A stretch of DNA of 64,000 bases. Source: UBA4459 sp963776205. GTDB lineage: Bacteria; Bacteroidota; Bacteroidia; Bacteroidales; F082. The position numbers were made by a program, and so were the translations under genes. The notes beneath the pieces were generated by a model. The model saw only the letters and a list, made by a program, of their open reading frames with translations. It made no database searches and had not been told where the DNA came from. The stretch's first letter is position 1. Every line of letters begins with the position of its first letter. The stretch covers positions 496,001-560,000 of the forward strand of contig CAVZLR010000004.1 of the NCBI GenBank assembly GCA_963776205.1, read 5' to 3'. This document shows, piece after piece, positions 41,513 to 50,600 of the stretch.

Positions 41513-42322
41513 TTATTTTCTGTTATCTTTCTTCTCCCTGGATGGTGATTCTCCCATGCCAAATAATTTAAGCTGTTGTTTCAATGTAACATCATATTCC
41601 TTGTCCAGCCGTTGGCTATATGGCTGTAAGGCTTTGCGGGCATCATTTCTTTCGTTATAAAATGAAGTAGCAATTGCATAAGCATTCATTTCCCTGACAT
41701 CGTATGGTTCGAGCATCGAAGTTATTTCACTCAAAGGACTTTTTGTACTCAAATACCTTGAAAATAAGGATGGTCTAAGAATAACAGGCATCCGGTCGTG
41801 GGGTATTTTTAGCATCAATTGATTGGGCCTGGTTGTTATGATGGCAAATGTGTCGTGAATTTCTCCCGTATCTTTATTTTGCCATGTATCCCATATACCT
41901 GCAAACGCAATCGGGTTTACATGCTCCTTTAGATAAACATTGTAAGATTTTTTGAGCTCTTTTTTCCCCGTGCTTTCAATAAAGCTATCAGCTATAACTA
42001 GGCAACGTTTCGAACGTATTGCTTTTCTGAAAAAAGGTTTGTTGATAATACCTTTGCCCCCAGTGTAATCCGGCGAATTCTCTTTGTTATAGTCACCTTC
42101 AGCCCTGGCATTGATAATATATTTCAGTTTATCCGCCCACGAAGGTGTAAATCCGAAAGTGAAATCCTGGATAATTCGTGGGTTTTTATCTGTAATGACC
42201 AATCCTTTGGTACCAGGAACAATGATCTTATTTGATTCAAATTCCAAACCTTCCTTTAAGGCCACATTAAACTGCTTTTCAATCTTTTCAATTTTACTTA
42301 CGATAGCATATTGTCCGCACAT
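41513..42322 (-). CDS. SRAP-domain protein (YedK/HMCES family) with clamp-motif-like tail
   Basis: 269 residues. Catalytic residues are all present: Cys2, Asn71 (NARAE), Glu116 (IESTG) and His175 (PHDRMP). These proteins form a covalent adduct with abasic sites in single-stranded DNA and protect them. The protein is longer than E. coli YedK by a charged tail containing QLKLF (residues 250-254), which fits a beta-clamp-binding peptide. Last gene of the lexA-dinB-dnaE operon, separated from dnaE by the TTTAGGG-type repeat. Intact. Confidence 0.92.
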   Translation of the reverse strand: MCGQYAIVSKIEKIEKQFNVALKEGLEFESNKIIVPGTKGLVITDKNPRIIQDFTFGFTPSWADKLKYIINARAEGDYNKENSPDYTGGKGIINKPFFRKAIRSKRCLVIADSFIESTGKKELKKSYNVYLKEHVNPIAFAGIWDTWQNKDTGEIHDTFAIITTRPNQLMLKIPHDRMPVILRPSLFSRYLSTKSPLSEITSMLEPYDVREMNAYAIATSFYNERNDARKALQPYSQRLDKEYDVTLKQQLKLFGMGESPSREKKDNRK

Positions 42323-42339
42323 TGTATTAAATTCTATAA

Positions 42340-42430
42340 CTCTAAATTCTAACCCCTAACCTCTAAACCCTAAACCCTAAACCACTATCCTAAACCCTAA
42401 ACCAACCTAAACCTACGTACATCTAAACCT
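42340..42430 (-). repeat. Telomere-like CCCTAAA / TTTAGGG degenerate repeat
   Basis: About 90 bases made of CTAAACC-type units (for example CCCTAAACCCTAAACC near 42368). On the coding (minus) strand it reads TTTAGGG repeats with at least four runs of three or more G, between the stop of dnaE and the ATG of the SRAP gene. Units are 7 bases with substitutions. A G-quadruplex in the transcript is possible. Confidence 0.85.
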
Positions 42431-42436
42431 TAAGCC

Positions 42437-45421
42437 TTAACTTACAAACTGCTCACTATTCAATCTTAATCTCGTTGAAGGCTCTTCAATATTAATTGTT
42501 GGTATCCTGTATAATTCTGATGTTTCGACACTTATAAATCCAAATTCAGAAATTACTTTACCTATTATTCTATAACATCCGGGACCACGAAACGGGTACT
42601 TTGCCGTGATCTCAGGAAACTGAACCGTATCAATCCAGTTGCCTTCCGAATCGATAAAAGTACCAAAAGTCATTTGTTTTCCGTTGGTGGTTCGTGTTCT
42701 TTTTGCGTGAATTAAATAACCGATCACCTCTACCCTTTTGCTAACAAGGTAAGGGAGCTTTCTTGCAGGTGAATATTTCTCATCTTTTATTTCTACCAGC
42801 TTAAAAGGAGAAATGCCTACCGGAAAGCCTACCAGTTCTATTTCGTCGTAGGCGCTTTCAAGTGCGTGGGCATACAATGGCGGTATAACGAATTCCTTCG
42901 CTGCCTCATAAAACAAGGTATTGACGGGCGTGGTTTTCTTAGCTTTGGACAGCAGAAAATGGGCATCCCACATCAGTTCCTTTTTCGATTTACCAGTAAA
43001 CCGGAAAGCATCGATCCGGATTAAGATGGATAACTGTTCCAGTGAAATGGATACCCGCCTGAGAAAGTCGCGCAAGCAGCTAAAAATGCCGTTCCGGTAT
43101 CGCTCGGCCAGTAAAATGGCAATTGCCTTTGTTTCCAGGCTTTTCAGCATGCTGAATCCCAGGTAAATTGTTTTTCCCCGGATAATGGTTTTCGCTTCAC
43201 TCGTATTCACACAGGGCGGTTCTACTGTGGCGCCATGCATGCGGGCTTCATGTACATAAAGTTCTGTATGGTAAAAACCACCGCCATTATTGATGGTGGC
43301 TACCATATATTCCAGCGGGAAGTGTGCTTTCAGGTAGAGCGCCTGATAGCTCTCAACAGCATAGGATGCCGAGTGTCCTTTTGAAAATGCATAATTGGCA
43401 AAACTCTCAATCTGTGTCCAAACCCTTTCTACCAGGTGTTTAGGGTATTTTCTTTCCTCGCAATTTGAGAAAAATTTATCCCTGATCCTCCCAAATTCGT
43501 TACGTTGTTTAAACTTCCACGACATGCCCCTGCGGAGTACGTCTGATTCGGCCAGCGTTAGTCCGGCAAAATAATGGGCCACTTTGATCACATCTTCCTG
43601 GTAAACCATCACACCATAAGTTTCCGCCAGCAGATCGTAAAAGGCAGGCATTTCTTTCCGGGCGGCTTCCCTCCTCTCCTTTTCCCTAAAACGCAGGATG
43701 TATTCTCGCATCATGCCGCTTTTGGCAACACCCGGCCGGATGATGGAACTGGCTGCCACCAGCCGGATGTAGTCGTCAGCTTCCAGTTTCCTGAGGAGCA
43801 TACGCATGGCAGGCGATTCAACATAGAAGCAACCGATGGTTTTGCCCTTCATCAGCAATTGCTTCACTTTTTCGTCTTTTTTAAATTTGGGAATGTCGTG
43901 AATATCAATTTCCTGACCAGCATTTTCCTTCACAATAGTTACGGCATCTTCAATTTTGCTTAAGCCCCGCTGTCCCAGTATATCAAATTTGGTATAGCCG
44001 ATGTCTTCGGCTTCGATCATGCTGAAATGTACGGTTGGAAAGCCTTTTGGTGGTAAAATAGTAGCCGAATAAGTGCTCAATGGTTCTTCTGAAATAAGGA
44101 TGCCGCTGGAATGGACACTTAGGTGACTGGGAAATCCATGGATGTAATGGCTGTAGGTAATGACGAGTTTGCTAATGTCATCGAGTTTGTTGAGGTCTTT
44201 GGTACGCTGTAGTTTTTCAATATCGCTGGAAGGTAGACCAAATACCTTACCAAGCTCACGGATCATGGATTTATACTGGAAGGTAATGTAGGTGCCCACA
44301 AGCGCCGTATTGTCCCAGCCGTATTTGTCAAAAAGATATTTTGTCATCTTGTTGCGGTCGCGGGAAGAAAAATCAAGATCGAAATCGGGTGGTGATGTAC
44401 GTGCCGGGTTGATAAAACGTTCAAAATACAGGTCCAGTTCAATGGGGTCCACATCGGTGATGCGTAGCAGGTAAGCTACCATGCTGTTGGCACCGCTTCC
44501 CCTTCCTACATAGTGTACGCCCAGGCTTTGGGCATATTTCACCAGGTCCCAGTTGATGAGGAAATAGGAACAGAAATCCATCTCCTGAATGATCTTCAAT
44601 TCCTTGTTCATCCGGTCGATTACTACCTGTGAGGGATTTCTATACCGGTATGCTATTCCTTTTTCAGCTTCTTTTTTTAAAAGCTCAAAATCTTCTTCGG
44701 GTGATTCTGTGAAACTCTTTTTGTTTTTAAAGCTGCTATATTCAAAATGAATGGTGCAATTGTCGATGAGTTGCTTCGTGTTTTCAATGATTTGAGGATA
44801 GTTGCGGAAGACATTTGTCAACTTTTTCTCTGACAACATTATCTCATCGGGTTGGGCTTCTTCACTTTTGAGCAGTTTGCTCAACAAGGTATTATTGTCA
44901 ATGGCGCGCAACAGCCTGTGAATGTTGAAATCGCGTTTATTACGAAAACTTACCGGGTGCAGTATCACCAGCTTTTCGGGGCTGTTCTTCCAATCAGAAA
45001 ATGGCAATTTATTTAGTTCAGCCGGACGCATGCCCACGAATTCATTTTTTCGTAACTTACAGTAATTAAACTCTTTAAAAGGATAAACTACATATGCATG
45101 TTTGAATGCCGGTGCCCGGTCAGCAAAACCTGATGATTCGCGAAGATGCCGTGTTAAGTGTTCATTCAGTTCCCTGAATCCCTTATTGTTCTTTGCAATA
45201 CCGATATATTTTTGTTGTGCCCCATTCCTGAAATCAATGCCCAGTACGGGTTTTATTTGCTTGAGCAGGCATTGCCGTACAAAATCGATACTGGCTGATG
45301 TGCTGTTGATGTCCGTTAGCACGAGATAGTTATAGTTTTTTTCGAGAGCTTCTTTTATGAGATCTTCTATGGAGATGGTTCCATACTTATAGCTGTAGTA
45401 TGTGCGGCAGTTGAGCAGCAT
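42437..45421 (-). CDS. DNA polymerase III alpha subunit-like, error-prone DnaE2/ImuC type
   Basis: 994 residues. A PHP-type domain (1-270) is degenerate: the usual HLHxxxS is NCRTYYSY and the later LTDH is LTDINS. The polymerase active site PDFDLDF is at 345-351 (D348, D350). HhH and a C-terminal OB domain (VEVIGYLIHAKRTRTTNGKQMTFGTF) are present. Length and operon place it in the damage-inducible translesion group, not the main replicase. It follows dinB by 3 bases. Intact. Confidence 0.85.
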   Translation of the reverse strand: MLLNCRTYYSYKYGTISIEDLIKEALEKNYNYLVLTDINSTSASIDFVRQCLLKQIKPVLGIDFRNGAQQKYIGIAKNNKGFRELNEHLTRHLRESSGFADRAPAFKHAYVVYPFKEFNYCKLRKNEFVGMRPAELNKLPFSDWKNSPEKLVILHPVSFRNKRDFNIHRLLRAIDNNTLLSKLLKSEEAQPDEIMLSEKKLTNVFRNYPQIIENTKQLIDNCTIHFEYSSFKNKKSFTESPEEDFELLKKEAEKGIAYRYRNPSQVVIDRMNKELKIIQEMDFCSYFLINWDLVKYAQSLGVHYVGRGSGANSMVAYLLRITDVDPIELDLYFERFINPARTSPPDFDLDFSSRDRNKMTKYLFDKYGWDNTALVGTYITFQYKSMIRELGKVFGLPSSDIEKLQRTKDLNKLDDISKLVITYSHYIHGFPSHLSVHSSGILISEEPLSTYSATILPPKGFPTVHFSMIEAEDIGYTKFDILGQRGLSKIEDAVTIVKENAGQEIDIHDIPKFKKDEKVKQLLMKGKTIGCFYVESPAMRMLLRKLEADDYIRLVAASSIIRPGVAKSGMMREYILRFREKERREAARKEMPAFYDLLAETYGVMVYQEDVIKVAHYFAGLTLAESDVLRRGMSWKFKQRNEFGRIRDKFFSNCEERKYPKHLVERVWTQIESFANYAFSKGHSASYAVESYQALYLKAHFPLEYMVATINNGGGFYHTELYVHEARMHGATVEPPCVNTSEAKTIIRGKTIYLGFSMLKSLETKAIAILLAERYRNGIFSCLRDFLRRVSISLEQLSILIRIDAFRFTGKSKKELMWDAHFLLSKAKKTTPVNTLFYEAAKEFVIPPLYAHALESAYDEIELVGFPVGISPFKLVEIKDEKYSPARKLPYLVSKRVEVIGYLIHAKRTRTTNGKQMTFGTFIDSEGNWIDTVQFPEITAKYPFRGPGCYRIIGKVISEFGFISVETSELYRIPTINIEEPSTRLRLNSEQFVS

Positions 45422-45424
45422 GGT

Positions 45425-46615
45425 TTAGGCTGAAAGGTTTCCCTGGAACGGACTTCCCCCGTTTCTGATACGGCTTCCCAGGGTGGAAACGCGCCTTATG
45501 GCAGTATTTCCAAAGCGGTTACGTATGCTGTCCATGGCCTGGTAAAGGCTGATCATTTCCGAGGTGTCTTCAAAAAGATTCATCTGGTAATTTCCTGATA
45601 TCAGGCTGCTATAGCGAACACCCACCAGGCGTACTAGCAGCCTCCTGTCGTAAAGCTGGTCGAAAAGGCTCATGACGGTTTTTATCAGTGTATGGTCCAG
45701 CGAGGTGTAAGGTATCCGGTGTTGCCGTGTACGGGTATCAAAATCGGAATAGCGAATGGTTACAGTGACCACTGACGTGAGTTTTTGTTCGTTACGGAGC
45801 TGGTAAGCCAGCTTTTCGGCCATGGCCGTTAGAATGTTCTTTAGCTGCCGGGTATCAATGGTATCTTTATCGAGTGTGATGGAAGAAGAGATGGATTTAC
45901 GTTCATTATAAGGTTCAACGGGCGTATTGTCGATACCCTGAGCTTTTTTCCATAATACGATCCCATTTTTCCCCATGATGCTTGCCATGAGTTCTACGGG
46001 TATCTCCTGCACGGTTTTCACATATTTGACGCCCATGCTTAAAAGCATTTTATAGCTTTTATCGCCTACCATCGGAATTTTTTTTACGGCTAACGGTGCC
46101 AGGAAACTTTTTTCGTAACCTTTGGGAATATTGATGTGATTATTGGGTTTTGCTTCGCTGGTGCCTACTTTGGCAACAGTTTTGTTGGTAGATAAGCCAA
46201 ATGAAATGGGCAAGCCTGTTTCTTTCATGATCTTAGACCGGAGTTCCTGGGCCCATTTATAGGTACCGAAAAAGCGATCCATGCCGCTTACGTCAATATA
46301 AAATTCATCGATAGAGGATTTCTCGTACAGGGGCGAATCTTCATTGATAATCTCGGTTACCATTTTTGAGAATTTGCTGTACATGCCGCCATCGCCCCTG
46401 ATCACAATGGCTTCGGGGCAAAGCCTTTGCGCCATTCCCATGGGCATGGCCGAGTGGATACCGTATTGGCGGGCCTCATAGCTGCAGGCAGCCACAACCC
46501 CCCTCCCATTCGTACCTCCCACCAGCACGGGCTTGTTGTTCAGGCGTGAATCGAGCAGGCGCTCTACCGATACAAAAAAGGTATCCAGGTCGATATGTAC
46601 AATGGATCTGTCCAT
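45425..46615 (-). CDS. dinB: Y-family DNA polymerase (DinB/UmuC type)
   Basis: 396 residues. Catalytic acidic residues are in HIDLDTFF and SIDEFYID, so unlike ImuB it should be an active polymerase. The little-finger domain follows (SSSITLDKDT). QMNLF at 344-348 is a likely beta-clamp-binding peptide. It lies 11 bases after lexA and 3 bases before dnaE in one operon. Could also be called UmuC, given the LexA/UmuD-like partner. Intact. Confidence 0.9.
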   Translation of the reverse strand: MDRSIVHIDLDTFFVSVERLLDSRLNNKPVLVGGTNGRGVVAACSYEARQYGIHSAMPMGMAQRLCPEAIVIRGDGGMYSKFSKMVTEIINEDSPLYEKSSIDEFYIDVSGMDRFFGTYKWAQELRSKIMKETGLPISFGLSTNKTVAKVGTSEAKPNNHINIPKGYEKSFLAPLAVKKIPMVGDKSYKMLLSMGVKYVKTVQEIPVELMASIMGKNGIVLWKKAQGIDNTPVEPYNERKSISSSITLDKDTIDTRQLKNILTAMAEKLAYQLRNEQKLTSVVTVTIRYSDFDTRTRQHRIPYTSLDHTLIKTVMSLFDQLYDRRLLVRLVGVRYSSLISGNYQMNLFEDTSEMISLYQAMDSIRNRFGNTAIRRVSTLGSRIRNGGSPFQGNLSA

Positions 46616-46626
46616 CTTCAGACTAA

Positions 46627-47253
46627 CTACATAGGAATTACAGAAACAACAACACCTTGTACCACAAAATCTTTGGAAAGAATGATCGGCATATGTGTTT
46701 TGTTGGAAGACCGTGGCAACAATACTACATTGTCGTTGTTCACTCTTAGTTCTTTTACGGTTACCTCATCATCTATTAATGCCACAACGATATCCCCGTT
46801 ATCGGCATTGTTCTGCTGTTTTACCAGCACGAGGTCACCATCATGAATGCCTTTCTGGTTCATCGAATCTCCCTGAGTCCGTAATAAATAATAGGTGCCG
46901 GGTTGTTTGGCTACTTTGGTGGAAACTGCGAGTTCTGCTTCAATATTTTCTTCTGACAGAATGGGCAGGCCGCATGTAACCGTCCCGAGTAAAGGAACTT
47001 TTACGGTTTGCTCTTGCGGCATATCTCCAAATTCATCTATCTCATATTGCATGAGTTGGGTACTGCCGTCTTTCTTTTTCTTTAAGATGTCCTTATCGAT
47101 GAGCCCTTGCATAACTACGGATGCAGAACGGGGCGATTTATAATGAAGCTCTTTCATCAGTTCCCTCACGCTGGGCATTTTACCATGCTTCATCAGGTAG
47201 CTTCTGATGACCTGTAGTGCTTCTATTTCTTTATTTGAAATCTGTTTTTGCAT
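46627..47253 (-). CDS. lexA: LexA/UmuD-like S24 repressor-protease
   Basis: 208 residues from the ATG at 47253. N-terminal winged helix (ALQVIRSYLMKHGKMPSVREL, then KSPRSASVVMQGL) as in LexA. Self-cleavage site C94-G95 (TVTCGLP), catalytic Ser130 (QGDSMN) and Lys167 (VTVKEL). It should repress its own operon and self-cleave upon RecA activation. UmuD lacks the DNA-binding domain, so LexA is the better name. Upstream repeats overlap the promoter. Confidence 0.9.
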   Translation of the reverse strand: MQKQISNKEIEALQVIRSYLMKHGKMPSVRELMKELHYKSPRSASVVMQGLIDKDILKKKKDGSTQLMQYEIDEFGDMPQEQTVKVPLLGTVTCGLPILSEENIEAELAVSTKVAKQPGTYYLLRTQGDSMNQKGIHDGDLVLVKQQNNADNGDIVVALIDDEVTVKELRVNNDNVVLLPRSSNKTHMPIILSKDFVVQGVVVSVIPM

Positions 47254-47256
47254 ACA

Positions 47257-47287
47257 CAAATATACACATAGTATACACCTGATGCAA
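47257..47287 (-). promoter_or_regulatory. lexA promoter with overlapping operator-like repeats
   Basis: Minus strand: TTG (47285-47287), 20 bases, TATATTTG (47257-47264). The -7 box ends 3 bases before the lexA ATG, so the mRNA would be leaderless or nearly so. An inverted repeat TATAC-n5-GTATA (47261-47275) overlaps the -7 box, and TGTGTAT units recur at about 10-base steps (47252-47279). A LexA operator is inferred. Confidence 0.65.
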
Positions 47288-47372
47288 GCACTATTTTAGT
47301 TATTTATTAACCTGGGTAGAAAAGTTCGTGTAATAAGTAGATAATCAGATAATAACAGTTGTTAGAATTGTA

Positions 47373-47684
47373 TTATTCCAGGATATCGTTTACCCAGCTC
47401 AGTCCAGCCATAACAGTAGGAAAACCTAGCGTATTTGTCAGGATCAGCACGCAATGCCTGACCTCTTCTTTTGAAGCTCCAAGTTTTAGTGCCCTTTTTG
47501 TGTGGCTGTGGGTGGCTCCTTCGGATTTGTTAGCTATGGAAGCTGCAAGTTGAATAAGTTGGGCTGTTTTTTCGTCAATGGGTCCGGCATTTTTTGCCGT
47601 GAGTCCTAAATTTTCAACTGCTTCTAAATATTCGGGATGGTATTTTTTTACCATCTCATAATGACTGGCAATTTTGTGGTTCAT
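47373..47684 (-). CDS. Carboxymuconolactone decarboxylase (AhpD-like) family protein
   Basis: 103 residues, all-helical pattern with KRALKLGASKEEVRHCVLILTNTLGFP. The C-x-x-C-x-x-x-H motif of active AhpD is not present: there is a single cysteine after RH, so peroxidase-coupled activity is doubtful. It precedes the next gene on the same strand, 10 bases after the large T9SS protein. Intact. Confidence 0.75.
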   Translation of the reverse strand: MNHKIASHYEMVKKYHPEYLEAVENLGLTAKNAGPIDEKTAQLIQLAASIANKSEGATHSHTKRALKLGASKEEVRHCVLILTNTLGFPTVMAGLSWVNDILE

Positions 47685-47694
47685 GATAAAAAGT

Positions 47695-50600
47695 TTATTG
47701 CTTAATTATTTTTTCTGTTTTCGAATGATCGCCGTAGTGGAATTGTAAAAAATAAATGCCTGGTGGTAAGTCACTCATGTCAATTTCAGTATTGAAATCT
47801 TCACCAATAACAGACCATTCTTTTTCTATCACTATGGATGATAATGAGTTTAAAAGGTTCATTGAGGCTTTTGTATTTCCAGAACCTTTCACGTTAAGTT
47901 GAATTTTTTCAGTGGTTGGATTGGGGTAAATACTGATGTTAAATGGATTACTGACCTCATCAATAATGGTAATATTTCCGATACCGAATTCAAATTCAGC
48001 GAAACCACCGAAATCAGGATCAAACGTATAAAGTATGGCACCTTCAGCATCTTTTATCCTGAAGTAACCTGTTCCCTGGCTAGGTTGGTGCCAGAAATCA
48101 AGACCATTGTCACCTGAATCATCAATCCTTAATTTATAACAACCCGGGAACAGGTAAAATTCATCATTATAAACTGTATTGTTATCACAATTATCCCGCT
48201 CATAATGGATATTCCCTTCTCCATCATAGAGCGTATATGTCGTTTGGTAGCCCACATTATTAGTTTTGAGCTGAATTGTAATAATCTCCCCTTCAGGATA
48301 TACGTGAATGTCGTCAAAATAGGTGATGCATGAATTGTTAAAGATGTATTCATCTTCCTGTCCGTTGGGATTATCGATATTGACTGTAAATTTATCAACA
48401 GTTCCCATCCAGAATGTAAGCTCAGGGATTGGAAGGACAACTGTTTCCCGTTCAAGGAATTCAAGCGAGCCAGTCCACTCGTAAAACTCTGTATCGCCGC
48501 CTTCCACATAGTATTCAATATCAAGGCTTGTTAACGGGGTTGACCCTGTATTTTGGATGATGATTTCAGGATAGGTACAAGCAGGATTGAATCGTTCTTG
48601 ACTGGCATCATCTTTATTTGGTTTTAAAACCTTAACAATAGCTGCATCCAGATTAAAGTTGGGAAGGCCATATGTTACCAAATGTTGCCTGACAATATAA
48701 TTTGAAGTACCGGTTGCATAGGTTACATTATAATCAAAACTATGTGTCTGGCCCGGACTTACATATGGTGTGATATCATATTCATGAATATCACTGGGGT
48801 CTCCGGGGCACCATCCGGCCCTGTCATATACCCATGTGCCACCCTGTGGATAGATCGGAATGGTAGAGCACTCCGTCCAGACAACCTGGTCAAATTCAAT
48901 ATCTCCCCCGTCAATATTCATGGTATGATGCCGGGGTGTGAATTCGCCTTCCTGTCCGTGACCTGATATGACCGTCATCAATTTAAATGATTCACCATCA
49001 GGAAGCATTTGAATTTCACGGGTTTCGAAAGCCCTTTCGTTTTGGATGTCGGTGTAAGACTTAGCATCAGCACGCCAAATTTGTTTGATGTCAAGAACAT
49101 CATGTGAAGGTGTTCCGGTTATAAAAAAGAACTTTATGTCCATATCTTCCTGCCATTCTCCTCCCCTTTCAATGGTCATTCTTTTACTACCTTGAAGAAT
49201 AGGTGCATAATCGGTCACGTCAAAGTACCATGTCTTGCCTTCCATACCTAAATCAAGGTAAATGCCATAAGGCGTTACAAATGACATGATTTCATATTTG
49301 GCCGGATATCTTTTGAAATATTGAAGTTCAGTTGGTTCGATTGAACCTGTTGCTTCTACCATGGTCGAGTCAATTGCGACACCTTCAGGATCATACGTTA
49401 CTTCATATACCGCTTCCCAAAACTCATTAACAGAAACCGGATTGATACTGTCGTTTAACATGCTACCCCATCTGGGTATAATTTCATATTCAGTTACTAT
49501 ATTTGGGTAGTTCGCTACTGAGTCAGTTACGATAACATCTGTAACTGTCAGGTCATAATCACCCTGGGCAAAAGTGATGTTGGGACGTCCTGTTGTTTCT
49601 GAAAAGCCATGATTGAGGTTATCACCACGCTCATACAACCAATACATAAAACCATTTATTTCGCCTGTTTTTCCGTGAGGTGAAGCATCCATTGTTGAAT
49701 ATCCATCACCTTCATCTATTTTATAATATGCAACCAAATTGTTGTAATCAGGATGTGAGTCATCAACTGATTTATACATCCACTCGTTAATAATGGCCTC
49801 GGAGAGTTCCGTATCCCAAACCCTTACTTCATCTATTTTCCCAAAATAAGTGCTGGCTCCGGCTCCATTGTTTCCAATTACAAAGTCCTGAATGTCTATC
49901 AGTAATGATTTGTCCGCTCCTGAAAGCCATAGTTCACCATTGTAATAGAGATTCATCTCACCTGTAACAGCGTTTTTTGTCGCAGCCCAGTGGTTCCATC
50001 TACCCTCGTATTGATCCGCAGTTGCTGCAGCATTGATTCTGTCGTAAGTGCCTCCATCGTTACCACAATCCCAATATACATTGGAGTTGCTCCATGGAAG
50101 GTGCACATTAACTGTCCTGTTACCATTGCCATCTACTCCATGCAAAAAACTATTGTTAATGGGTTGGATATTTTCGTTTCCGTAACTCCAAAACGAAATG
50201 GTAATTTCTTCAGAAATACTTGAGAATGGGTCGGTTGGAATTTGAATATAGCCACCAATATTTTCAAGGTGTCTTCCATTATTAGTGTGCAAACCCGAAA
50301 TCATTGTCGTATTACCTCCCGTTATTTCCAGCGTATTACTGACAATGTTATTGGTAAAGGAAATCTCAATAATGAGGTTGGAAGTTCCATCCCAGGCAAA
50401 CGACGTGTGAAATTGGATTCTATTCGACCCCACAGCAAAATCATAATCATGAAAATAAACTTCTGTGAGACCTTCCAAATCAGGAGATGAAGCGGTAAGC
50501 TCCGTTTTTTCAGTGGATTTAATTTTTATAATTAGATAACCTGCCTCGGCTCCGCTGGTAGCATCCAGTAGTATCCCATCGATATCGCCTGCGATTACGC

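Noticed and set aside
42340..42430. CRISPR array
   Set aside because: The units are contiguous 7-base repeats with no spacers and no cas genes nearby.
43574..43963. Plus-strand open frame of 129 codons
   Set aside because: Antisense shadow of the dnaE2-like gene.
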